DNA from: Bifidobacterium parmae
Lineage (GTDB): Bacteria > Actinomycetota > Actinomycetes > Actinomycetales > Bifidobacteriaceae
Length of the DNA: 64,000 nucleotides
Assembly (NCBI RefSeq): GCF_002860365.1
Contig: NZ_NMWT01000008.1
Location: forward strand, 1 to 64,000
Reading direction: 5' to 3'
Notes under the pieces: generated by a model
Databases searched by the model: none
What the model was told of the DNA's origin: nothing
What the model saw: the letters and a program-made list of their open reading frames with translations, nothing else
Part shown: piece by piece, positions 8,585 to 16,524 of the stretch
How the letters are laid out: each line of letters begins with the position of its first letter
Position numbering within the stretch: the first letter of the stretch is position 1
Translations under genes and position numbers: made by a program

Positions 8585-9781
8585 TCACGGCTCGATGATC
8601 CAGGAGAGCCCCACGAGGACGATGAGGAAGAGGACGTTGACGGCCGAGTAGACGACGAGGTAGCGGCCATTGCGGTCCGGATACTTGCGCACGACGTTCT
8701 TGTAGCCGATCAGCGAGGCCATCGAGGCGATGAGCGTGCCCATGCCGCCCAGGTTCGTGCCGATGATGAGCGGACGCCACTGCTCGGTGAACCCGGACAG
8801 CAGGATCGTGGTGGGCACGTTGCTGATGAGCTGGCTCGAGCCGACCGCGACCTCCAGCGGGTGCGCGTCCACCAGCGAGGCGGCGAGCTCGTAGAATTCG
8901 GGCACGCGCTTCATGTTGCCGATGAAGATGAAGAACATCGTGAAGGTGAGCGGCAACCCCCAGTCGACGTTGCGGAATGCCTTGCGGTCGCACACGAGGA
9001 ACGCGGAGAACACGATCACGCACATGAGCCACAGCGGGATGACGTCGCTCACCGCGAGCAGGCAGACCACGAACAGCAGCGCGTAGACGACGGTGCGCCA
9101 TCCGCCGTAGCCGGCGCCGTAGCCGGTGATGCGGATCTCGTCGGGGCGCGGCTTGCCGCTTTCCGGCGCGAGCACGCCCTGCTCGATGCCGGCGCCGTCG
9201 AGCGCACTGAATTCGGAGACCGGTTTGGAGCCGAACACGACGCAGGTGATGATGACGAGCAGCACGGCGGCGGTCACGGAGTACGGCGCCATGATGCCGA
9301 TCATCTCCATCGACGGCATGCCGGTGAGCGCCTTCAGATACAGGTTGTGTGCGTTGCCGATCGGCGTGAGCATGCTGCCCACGTTCGCACCGATGGTCAT
9401 CAGCGTGCCGACGAGCACCGCATGCTCCTCCATGTGCGCCATGACGAGCACGGAGATCGCGAACGGGATGAACGTGACGAGCGCCACGTCGTTGGTGATG
9501 AGCATCGCGGAGAAGAACGTGAGCGAGATGAGCGTGAGGACTAGCCCGCGCGCGGTGCGCACGTGATGCAGCAGACGCGATCCGATGATGCGGAACACGC
9601 CGATGCGCTGCAGGCCGCACACGACGAGCATCAGACAGACGAGCTGGCTGATCGTGCTCATATGCACGTAGCCCTTGTAGTCGGAGTCCGGCGGGACGAT
9701 GAAGCATGAGATCAGCGCCAGCACCGTGGCGACGATGAGAATCGTCTCGCTCTTCAACAGTCCGACCAGCCAGCGCCGCAT
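8585..9781 (-). CDS. ArsB/NhaD/SLC13-type ion permease
   Basis: A 398-aa integral membrane protein of the ion-transporter superfamily with about 11 hydrophobic segments. Family signature loops are present: ITNDVALVTFIPF near residue 97 and ANVGSMLTPIGNAHNLYL near residue 150, with a similar loop in the second half. The substrate (citrate or other dicarboxylate, arsenite, or Na+/H+) cannot be told. The start at 9781 (MRRWLVGLL) is preferred over the ATG four codons earlier because it follows GGAGGA at proper distance. Followed by the RpiR-type regulator. Confidence 0.82.
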   Translation of the reverse strand: MRRWLVGLLKSETILIVATVLALISCFIVPPDSDYKGYVHMSTISQLVCLMLVVCGLQRIGVFRIIGSRLLHHVRTARGLVLTLISLTFFSAMLITNDVALVTFIPFAISVLVMAHMEEHAVLVGTLMTIGANVGSMLTPIGNAHNLYLKALTGMPSMEMIGIMAPYSVTAAVLLVIITCVVFGSKPVSEFSALDGAGIEQGVLAPESGKPRPDEIRITGYGAGYGGWRTVVYALLFVVCLLAVSDVIPLWLMCVIVFSAFLVCDRKAFRNVDWGLPLTFTMFFIFIGNMKRVPEFYELAASLVDAHPLEVAVGSSQLISNVPTTILLSGFTEQWRPLIIGTNLGGMGTLIASMASLIGYKNVVRKYPDRNGRYLVVYSAVNVLFLIVLVGLSWIIEP

Positions 9782-9793
9782 CGATTCCTCCAT

Positions 9794-10264
9794 GGAACAA
9801 GGGGATTTACCGTAAGTATCCTAACGGAAACCACGCCTAGGTACGTAGCCTCGGCGTGCTGTTTTCCGACCGTTTTTCGCGGAACATCGCGTGACGCTTA
9901 CTCGTTATTGACTTTGTTTCCCGACTTTTTCGATTTCGATGAGATGAATTGCGAATGAATGGAACATGAAGAACAAGGTTTCCGCATCCCCTCGCCCCGC
10001 CCGCGCACGGCGCAGGACTACGTCGACTACACACCGTCCACGTAGTTTCACTTGCTGTTCACCATGGTTTCAGGCAACTTTCCCCTGCACGCCGTCCAAG
10101 CGGCCCGAAGCGGCGGCACGATAGGAGATGCAGCGCGGTTCGGCTGCCACGGTATGAAGTCCGACCGCGATAACTGAATACCGATCACGGCGCCGAGACC
10201 GCGGCGCCACCCGCGAACGGGCCGCGGACACCGCGCCCCGGACAGAAAAGGCAGTTGACGAAAT
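9794..10264 (+). promoter_or_regulatory. Upstream region of the phosphonate genes with TACGTA-type sites
   Basis: A 470-bp gene-free, partly AT-rich stretch. It holds the palindrome TACGTA at 9842-9847 (within a CACGCC/GGCGTG inverted repeat) and an inverted repeat ACTACGT (10017-10023) / ACGTAGT (10040-10046), with an extra GACTAC half-site between. A similar palindrome, TCTACGTAGA, lies upstream of phnW at 14028. These may bind a common regulator. No clear core promoter is visible. Confidence 0.4.
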
Positions 10265-11071
10265 ATGCTCGAACTCAAGGACATCACCAAGTCGTTCGGC
10301 GACACCCACGTGCTGAACGGCATCAGCCTCGAACTGGACAACGGCAGGATCATGTCGATCCTCGGCCCGTCCGGCGGCGGCAAGACCACGCTGCTCAACA
10401 TCATCCTGGGCATCACCGAGCCGACCAGCGGCCGGCTGATCTACAACGGCGAGGACCTCACCCACGTGCCGATGGAGAAGCGCGGCTTCAACATCGTGTT
10501 CCAGGACTACGCGCTCTTCCCGAACCTCACCGCCTACGAGAACATCACCTACGGCCTGAGGAACAACCCGGGCATCTCCTCGGAGGCCGAGATCAAGGAG
10601 CTGATCAGCCTGCTCGGCCTCGAGGAACACCTCAACAAGCACATCGACGAGCTCTCCGGCGGCCAGAAGCAGCGCGTGGCGCTCGCCCGCACGCTCGTCA
10701 TGAAGCCGAAGCTGCTGCTCCTCGACGAGCCGCTGTCCGCCCTAGACGGCGTGATCAAGGAGTCCATCAAGGCGAAGATCAAGCAGATCGTCGAACAGTA
10801 CGACCTCACCACGATCATGGTCACCCACGATCCGGAGGAGGCGTGCACGATGAGCGACAAGGTGCTCATCATCAACCACGGCAAGGTGGCGCAGTACGAC
10901 ACCCCGGAGAACATCATCGAGCATCCGGCGTCCGATTTCGTGCGCAAGTTCATCCTCCACCAGCTCGAGGTGAAGCGCAACAACATCTACACCCTGTTCA
11001 ACGAGGGCGACGAGGCCGACACGGCCGCGCACGCCAATGCCGAACTCGCCGCCGCGGGCCAGGAGGACTGA
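10265..11071 (+). CDS. phnT: 2-aminoethylphosphonate ABC transporter, ATP-binding subunit
   Basis: A 268-aa cytosolic ABC ATPase of the spermidine/iron/phosphonate importer type. Walker A GPSGGGKTT (about 34-42), Q-loop NIVFQDYALFP, signature LSGGQKQR (about 130-137), Walker B LLLLDEPLSALD and the switch His in MVTHDPEEA are all intact. It precedes the permease gene by 5 bp, and phnW and phnX lie downstream, so 2-AEP is the likely substrate. The ribosome site is weak (AAAGG far upstream). A C-terminal tail of about 30 residues is Ala/Glu-rich. Confidence 0.88.
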   Translation: MLELKDITKSFGDTHVLNGISLELDNGRIMSILGPSGGGKTTLLNIILGITEPTSGRLIYNGEDLTHVPMEKRGFNIVFQDYALFPNLTAYENITYGLRNNPGISSEAEIKELISLLGLEEHLNKHIDELSGGQKQRVALARTLVMKPKLLLLDEPLSALDGVIKESIKAKIKQIVEQYDLTTIMVTHDPEEACTMSDKVLIINHGKVAQYDTPENIIEHPASDFVRKFILHQLEVKRNNIYTLFNEGDEADTAAHANAELAAAGQED

Positions 11072-11076
11072 ACGCC

Positions 11077-13944
11077 ATGTCGGTAGAATCCATCCAGGCG
11101 GGCAAACAGCTGCCCAACATCCGCCCCGAGATCCACAACTACGAGGCGCGCCCCTCCAAGCCGAAGCAGACCGAGCTGTGGACGCTGCTCGCGATCGTCG
11201 CCGTATGCTTCATCGGCTTCCTCGTCGTGCCGATGATCCTCGTGATCATCCGCTCGTTCACCACCGCGGGCGGCGAGGCCACGTTCGACAACTACACGAC
11301 GATCCTGTCCCGCCCCGAGTTCGTCCGGTCGATCACGAACTCGCTGACCGTCGCCGCCGTCTCCGCGCTCGTCGCCGTGCTGCTCGCCTTCCTGCTGAGC
11401 TACACGATCAACTGCACGAACGTGCCGCGCGGGTTCAAGAAGGCCGTCGCCCTGCTCGCCCAGCTGCCGATGCTGCTGCCGACCATCACCTACGGCTTCG
11501 CGATCATCTACTCGTTCGGCAAGAACGGCCTGATCACGCAGCTCATCGGCCACCCGCTGTTCGACATCTACGGGTTCAACGGTCTGCTCATCGGCTATGT
11601 CATCTACACGCTGCCGACCTGCTTCCTGCTCATCAACAACAGCTTCCAGTTCGTCGACAAGAAGTTCATCATCGTCTCGCACATCATGGGCGACAACCCG
11701 CTGACGACCTTCCTCAACACCGTGCTGCGCCCGCTGGTCGGCACGCTGGCCGTCGCGTTCATCCAGTCGTTCTTCCTCGCGTTCACCGACTACGGCATCC
11801 CGACCTCGGTGGGCGGCACCTACGACGTGCTGGCCATGACGCTGTTCAACCAGATGCTCGGCTCGATCCCGAACTTCAACCGCGGCGCCGTGATCGCCGT
11901 GTTCATGCTCATCCCCTCGATCATCTCGATCATCCTGATGACCGTGCTCGAACGCTTCGCGATCCGCTACAAGCAGATCAGCCAGATCGACCTGCCGAAG
12001 GGCCGGAAGCGCGATTGGATCTGCGGCATCGCCTCGGTCGTCACGCTCGTGTGCACGCTCTCCGTGTTCCTCGTGATCCTGCTCATCCCGTTCGTCCAGG
12101 AGTGGCCGGACCATCTCGGCTTCACGTTCGCGCACATCGCGAACCTGTTCACCGACTCGCAGCTCACGCAGGTGTTCACCAACTCGCTGTACGTCGCCGT
12201 GATGACCGCCATCTTCGGATGCGTGTTCGTCTACGCCGCCGGCCTGGTCACCTCCCGCTCGAAGCTGCCCGCGTGGGCCCGCCGCTCGGTGGACGCGATC
12301 TCCGCGATCATCAACACGGTCCCGGGCATGGTGCTCGGCATCGCCTTCCTGTTCATGTTCTCCGGCTCGCCGCTGCAGAACACGTTCTGGATCCTCATCA
12401 TCGCGAACATCGTGCACTACTTCGCCACCCCGTACCAGATGATCAAGGACTCGCTGACCAAGATGAACGCCGGCTGGGAGACCACCGCCAAGCTCATGGG
12501 CGACAACTGGATCAAGACGCTGGTGCGCGTCGTCACGCCGAACGCGTGGCCCACGCTGCTGCAGATCTTCGGCTACTACTTCGTCAACGCGATGGTCACC
12601 ATCTCGGCCGTCGTCTTCCTGACCGGCGCCCGCACGCAGGTCATCACCACGAAGATCTCCGCCCTGCAGCACATCGCCAAGTTCGACGACGTGTTCGTGC
12701 TCTCGCTGCTCATCCTCGTCGTCAACCTCGTGGTCAAGGGCCTGATCGCCCTGTTCACCCGCGACCGTTCCGCCGAACGCGCCAAGGAGGCCCGCAAGGC
12801 CAAGGCCGCCGTGAGGACCCCGCAGGTGGCCGCCTCGTTCAGCACCGTGCGCCCCAGCCGCCAGCTCGCGGCCGCGGCCGCCACCTTCCGGCTGCCGGAC
12901 AGCGGCAACCGCAGGAACCGCAGCCTGCTCACCGGCATCGCCTCCGCGGTGTGCGTGGCGCTGCTCGTCACCTTCGGCGCGGTCTCCACGTCCGCGTCGG
13001 CGGCCGGCGGCAAGGTCGTCATCTACACGAACGCCGACGAGGAGGCCGTCACCGCCTTCGAGCACGCGCTCGACCGCAACGGCTACAAGGACCAGTACAT
13101 CATCCAGGAGTTCGGCACCTCCGAGCTCGGCGGCAAGATGCTGGCCGAGGGCAAGGCCCTCGAGGCCGACATGCTCACGATGAGCTCCTACTACGTCGAC
13201 TCCGCCCAGGAGCGCAACCACATGTTCGCGAACCTGACCGACGTGCGTTCGCAGCTGCTCGGCGACACGGAGAACTCGAAGGCCCCGGCCTACCGCTCCC
13301 CCACCACCGCGCAGGAGGGCGCCATCATCATCAACACCGAGGCGCTCAAGGCCGCGGGCGTGCCGAAGCCGACGAGCTACGCCGACCTGGCCAAGCCCGA
13401 GTACAAGGGCCTGATCTCCGTGCCGGACATGGAGGGCTCCTCCACCGGCTGGCTGATGGTCCAGGCCATCGTCGACGCCTACGGCACCGGCGAGAAGGGC
13501 AAGCGAATCCTCACGGACATCTACCGCAACGCCGGCCCGCACCTTGAACAGTCCGGTTCCGGACCGCTCAAGTCGGTGCGCGCCAAGGAGGTGGCGATCG
13601 GCTTCGGCCTGCGCCACCAGGCGGTCGCGGACAAGAAGAACGGCCTGCCCATCGACTACGTGGACCCGACCGAAGGCAACTACTCGCTCACCGAGTCGGT
13701 GGCGGTGCTCGACAAGGGCCGCGCCACCAACCCGAAGGCGCAGAAGATGGCCGGCGTCATCATCGACAAGGGCCGCAAGGAGCTGCTCGAGACCTACCCG
13801 ACCCCGCTCTACAAGGGCGAGAAGGCCCCGGCGAACGCCTCCAAGCGTTCCAAGTCGTTCCCCGAGCCGCTGACCGTCGACCTGCTCCAGAAGCATCAGG
13901 ACTTCTCGTCCGAGTGCAAGCGGGCCGCGGAAGGCCAGGAGTGA
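11077..13944 (+). CDS. 2-aminoethylphosphonate ABC permease fused to its substrate-binding protein
   Basis: A 955-aa single frame. Residues 1 to about 585 form a double-length iron/phosphonate-type permease with about 12 membrane helices and two copies of the permease loop region (starting near FIIVSHIMGDNPLTT and WETTAKLMGDNWIKT). After a charged linker (RDRSAERAKEARKAKAA), residues about 616-643 look exactly like a signal peptide: NRRNRS, a hydrophobic core LLTGIASAVCVALLVTF and an AXA-type end STSASAAGG. The remainder (about 644-955) is a binding protein of the phosphonate/iron class starting KVVIYTNADEEAV. There is no stop or good internal ribosome site at the junction, so this is a gene fusion. 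The binding domain would face outside, tethered by this helix or released if it is cleaved. The two-halves permease corresponds to PhnU and the binding domain to PhnS of the usual systems. Confidence 0.88.
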   Translation: MSVESIQAGKQLPNIRPEIHNYEARPSKPKQTELWTLLAIVAVCFIGFLVVPMILVIIRSFTTAGGEATFDNYTTILSRPEFVRSITNSLTVAAVSALVAVLLAFLLSYTINCTNVPRGFKKAVALLAQLPMLLPTITYGFAIIYSFGKNGLITQLIGHPLFDIYGFNGLLIGYVIYTLPTCFLLINNSFQFVDKKFIIVSHIMGDNPLTTFLNTVLRPLVGTLAVAFIQSFFLAFTDYGIPTSVGGTYDVLAMTLFNQMLGSIPNFNRGAVIAVFMLIPSIISIILMTVLERFAIRYKQISQIDLPKGRKRDWICGIASVVTLVCTLSVFLVILLIPFVQEWPDHLGFTFAHIANLFTDSQLTQVFTNSLYVAVMTAIFGCVFVYAAGLVTSRSKLPAWARRSVDAISAIINTVPGMVLGIAFLFMFSGSPLQNTFWILIIANIVHYFATPYQMIKDSLTKMNAGWETTAKLMGDNWIKTLVRVVTPNAWPTLLQIFGYYFVNAMVTISAVVFLTGARTQVITTKISALQHIAKFDDVFVLSLLILVVNLVVKGLIALFTRDRSAERAKEARKAKAAVRTPQVAASFSTVRPSRQLAAAAATFRLPDSGNRRNRSLLTGIASAVCVALLVTFGAVSTSASAAGGKVVIYTNADEEAVTAFEHALDRNGYKDQYIIQEFGTSELGGKMLAEGKALEADMLTMSSYYVDSAQERNHMFANLTDVRSQLLGDTENSKAPAYRSPTTAQEGAIIINTEALKAAGVPKPTSYADLAKPEYKGLISVPDMEGSSTGWLMVQAIVDAYGTGEKGKRILTDIYRNAGPHLEQSGSGPLKSVRAKEVAIGFGLRHQAVADKKNGLPIDYVDPTEGNYSLTESVAVLDKGRATNPKAQKMAGVIIDKGRKELLETYPTPLYKGEKAPANASKRSKSFPEPLTVDLLQKHQDFSSECKRAAEGQE

Positions 13945-13957
13945 CGGGGCGCGTCCG

Positions 13958-14079
13958 GACCGCGCAGGTGAACGCGGTCTGAACGCAACTCGGTTACTAC
14001 AAACGACACTCCGCCCGCAGGGCGAAATCTACGTAGAAATATCCGAAAACTTCCTTCGTGATTACACTCTGCGGGCGGA
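13958..14079 (+). promoter_or_regulatory. Structured intergenic region between transporter and phnW
   Basis: A short hairpin with GACCGCG/CGCGGTC arms (13958-13979) follows the transporter stop. Then come widely spaced inverted arms TCCGCCCGCAG (14010-14020) and CTGCGGGCGGA (14069-14079) that enclose the palindrome TCTACGTAGA (14028-14037). The 255-bp gap suggests a separate promoter or attenuator for phnWX. Function is inferred. Confidence 0.45.
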
Positions 14080-14199
14080 AGCCGTATCCAAAGCACCTAA
14101 CGAACATCCACAGCATCCGACGCATACTTCGTCCAAGCCAGGAACCCACGGGATCCGACGGATCCATGGCATCCACGGAAAAGAAAGGAAACGACCATC

Positions 14200-15408
14200 A
14201 TGGCCAACGAATACAAGCTGCTCACCCCCGGACCGCTGACCACGACCCGCACGGTCAAGGAGGAGATGCTCTTCGACCACTGCACGTGGGACGAGGACTA
14301 CCAGCAGATCACCCAGAAGATCCGCCGCCAGCTGCTCGAGCTCGCCCACTGCGACCCGAACGACTACACCGTCGTGCTCATGCAGGGCTCCGGCACGTTC
14401 GGCGTGGAGAGCGTCCTGACCTCCGTGATCGGCAAGGACGAGAAGGTGCTGCTGTGCACCAACGGCGCGTACGGCGACCGCCAGGTCAAGATCTGCGAGC
14501 ACGCGGGCATCGACTACGTGCAGTACGCCGAGCCGTACGACCGCATCCCGGACGCCGACAAGGTCGAGGAGTACCTGCGCCGCGACCCGTCCATCACGCA
14601 CGTGTCGATGATCCACTCGGAGACCACCTCCGGCCTGCTCAACGACATCGCCGCCGTGGCCACCGTCGCCAAGGCGCACGGCTGCACGTTCATGGTCGAC
14701 GCGATGAGCTCCTTCGGCGGCGTCGACATCCCGGTCTCCGGCTGGGGCATCGACTTCCTCGTCTCCTCCGCCAACAAGTGCATCCAGGGCGTTCCGGGCT
14801 TCAGCTTCATCATCTGCAACAAGGCGAAGCTCGAGGCCTCCAAGGGCAAGGCGCGCAGCCTGTCCCTCGACCTGTGGGACCAGTGGAACACGCTGGAGAA
14901 GGCGAACGGCAAGTGGCGCTACACCTCCCCCACCCACGTGGTGCTCGCCTTCTCCAAGGCCCTCGACGAGATGTTCGCCGAAGGCGGCATCCCGGCCCGT
15001 TCCGCCCGCTACGCGCTGAACAACCACCTGCTCATCGCCCGCATGGAGGCGCTCGGCTTCCGCGTGTTCCTCAAGGAGAACCAGGGCCCGATCATCACCA
15101 CGTTCCTCTACCCGGAGGGCACGAAGTTCGACTTCCACGACATGTACGAGTTCATCAAGGAGCGCGGCTACGCGATCTACCCGGGCAAGCTCACCCACGA
15201 GGAGACCTTCCGCCTGGGCAACATCGGCGAGATCTACACCGACGACATCGAGAAGGTGACCGAGCTCCTGGCCCTGTACATGGGCGAGCGCGGCCTGCTC
15301 GAGGCGGCCACCGGCTCGGCCTCCGTGCCCGCGGCCATCGCCGCGATGGACAAGGCCGGCGAGCCGATCAAGGCCGCCGCCCCGGCGAACGTGAAGCTCA
15401 CCGCCTGA
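14200..15408 (+). CDS. phnW: 2-aminoethylphosphonate:pyruvate aminotransferase
   Basis: A 402-aa PLP enzyme transferring the amino group of 2-aminoethylphosphonate to pyruvate, giving phosphonoacetaldehyde and alanine. The N-terminus LLTPGPLTTT is the family start; the PLP Asp lies in FMVDAMSSFGG (Asp167) and the Schiff-base Lys193 in SSANKCIQG. The start is fixed by AAGAAAGGA upstream of ATG. The last 35 or so residues form an Ala-rich extension not usual in the family. phnX follows after 38 bp. Confidence 0.95.
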   Translation: MANEYKLLTPGPLTTTRTVKEEMLFDHCTWDEDYQQITQKIRRQLLELAHCDPNDYTVVLMQGSGTFGVESVLTSVIGKDEKVLLCTNGAYGDRQVKICEHAGIDYVQYAEPYDRIPDADKVEEYLRRDPSITHVSMIHSETTSGLLNDIAAVATVAKAHGCTFMVDAMSSFGGVDIPVSGWGIDFLVSSANKCIQGVPGFSFIICNKAKLEASKGKARSLSLDLWDQWNTLEKANGKWRYTSPTHVVLAFSKALDEMFAEGGIPARSARYALNNHLLIARMEALGFRVFLKENQGPIITTFLYPEGTKFDFHDMYEFIKERGYAIYPGKLTHEETFRLGNIGEIYTDDIEKVTELLALYMGERGLLEAATGSASVPAAIAAMDKAGEPIKAAAPANVKLTA

Positions 15409-15446
15409 GAACCGCCCGGACAATCGGAACAAAGGAGACAGGGACA

Positions 15447-16229
15447 ATGACCAACCGTTTCGAAGCCGTGATCTTCGACTGGGCGGGCACGACCGTGGAC
15501 TACGGCTGCTTCGCCCCCGTGAAGGCCTTCCAGGAGGCGTTCAAGGAGTTCGGCGTGGAGCCGACCATGGAGGAGACCCGCAAGCCGATGGGCATGCTCA
15601 AGCACGACCACATCAACACGATGCTGCACATGAACCGCATCGCCCGCGCGTGGGAGGACGCCCACGGCGCCGCCCCGACCGACGCGGACACGGATGCCGT
15701 GTACGCGCACTTCGAGCCGAAGCTGCTGTCCATCCTCGACGGCTTCGCCGACCCGAAGCCGGGCGTCGTGGACGCGGTCGCCGCCCTGCGCGAGGCGGGT
15801 CTGAAGATCGGCTCGACCACCGGCTACACGGACAGGATGATGGAGATCGTCGTGCCGAAGGCCAAGGAGAACGGCTACGACCCGGACTTCTGGATCAGCC
15901 CGGACGGCACCGACGGCTACGGCCGCCCCTACCCGTACATGATCTTCCGCAACCTCGAGGCCCTGCACGTGACCGACGTGCGCCGCGCCGCGAAGGTGGG
16001 CGACACGCTCTCCGACATCCGCGAGGGCAAAAACGCGGGCGTGTTCACGATCGGCGTGACCGAGGGCAGCTCGCAGATGGCCCTGAGCCAGGCGGAGTTC
16101 GAGGCGCTGAACGACGCCGACAAGGCGGCCGCGCGTGCGGCGGCCCGCGACGCGTTCGTGAACGCGGGCGCCGACGCGGTCATCGACACGATGGCCGAGC
16201 TGCCGGCGCTGCTCGCCCAGCTGGCCTGA
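15447..16229 (+). CDS. phnX: Phosphonoacetaldehyde hydrolase (phosphonatase)
   Basis: A 260-aa HAD-superfamily enzyme cleaving the C-P bond of phosphonoacetaldehyde to acetaldehyde and phosphate. The nucleophile Asp11 lies in VIFDWAGTTVDYG, with the Ala of the phosphonatase DWAGT form. The Schiff-base Lys52 lies in RKPMGMLKHDHI. HAD motifs II and III/IV are STTGY and KVGDTLSDIREG. AAAGGAG precedes ATG 15447. With phnW and the transporter it completes 2-AEP catabolism. Confidence 0.95.
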   Translation: MTNRFEAVIFDWAGTTVDYGCFAPVKAFQEAFKEFGVEPTMEETRKPMGMLKHDHINTMLHMNRIARAWEDAHGAAPTDADTDAVYAHFEPKLLSILDGFADPKPGVVDAVAALREAGLKIGSTTGYTDRMMEIVVPKAKENGYDPDFWISPDGTDGYGRPYPYMIFRNLEALHVTDVRRAAKVGDTLSDIREGKNAGVFTIGVTEGSSQMALSQAEFEALNDADKAAARAAARDAFVNAGADAVIDTMAELPALLAQLA

Positions 16230-16275
16230 TCCATCGGGATTCGCCGGGTCCAGGCGATTCCCGGCGATTCCGAAC

Positions 16276-16330
16276 GGCGGCCCCGTGGCGGTCTTCTCCC
16301 CGAAAGGATGGAGACCACCGCGGGGCCGCC
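16276..16330 (+). terminator. Long hairpin after phnX
   Basis: Inverted arms GGCGGCCCCG / CGGGGCCGCC continue inwards with partial pairing of GGTCTTCTCC and GGAGACC around a short loop. No T-tract follows. It probably ends the phosphonate transcript. Confidence 0.6.
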
Positions 16331-16401
16331 GCCGTCGATGCACACATCCGTCGATGCACATCCGCCGACGGGCGCGGACGCACAGCATCCACGCATATAG
16401 C

Positions 16402-16433
16402 GCATATATAAGAACACATGCATATATAAGAAC
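16402..16433 (+). repeat. AT-rich 18-bp-period direct repeat before the peptide-binding gene
   Basis: GCATATATAAGAAC occurs twice (16402-16415 and 16420-16433), about 100 bp upstream of the lipoprotein start, in otherwise GC-rich DNA. It may hold the promoter (TATATAA) or repeated regulator sites. Confidence 0.5.
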
Positions 16434-16524
16434 GTTTACGAATATGGACAACCGCCCATCCCCGTTACCTGCCGTTCATACAATGGTTCGCGGCCATTAT
16501 GGAATAGGAGAAAGAAGAAGGTCC

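Noticed and set aside
10255-11076. Reading the fusion protein upstream through phnT to give a 1229-aa product
   Set aside because: That frame overlaps phnT out of phase and yields arginine/histidine-rich nonsense; the real start is ATG 11077 just after phnT.
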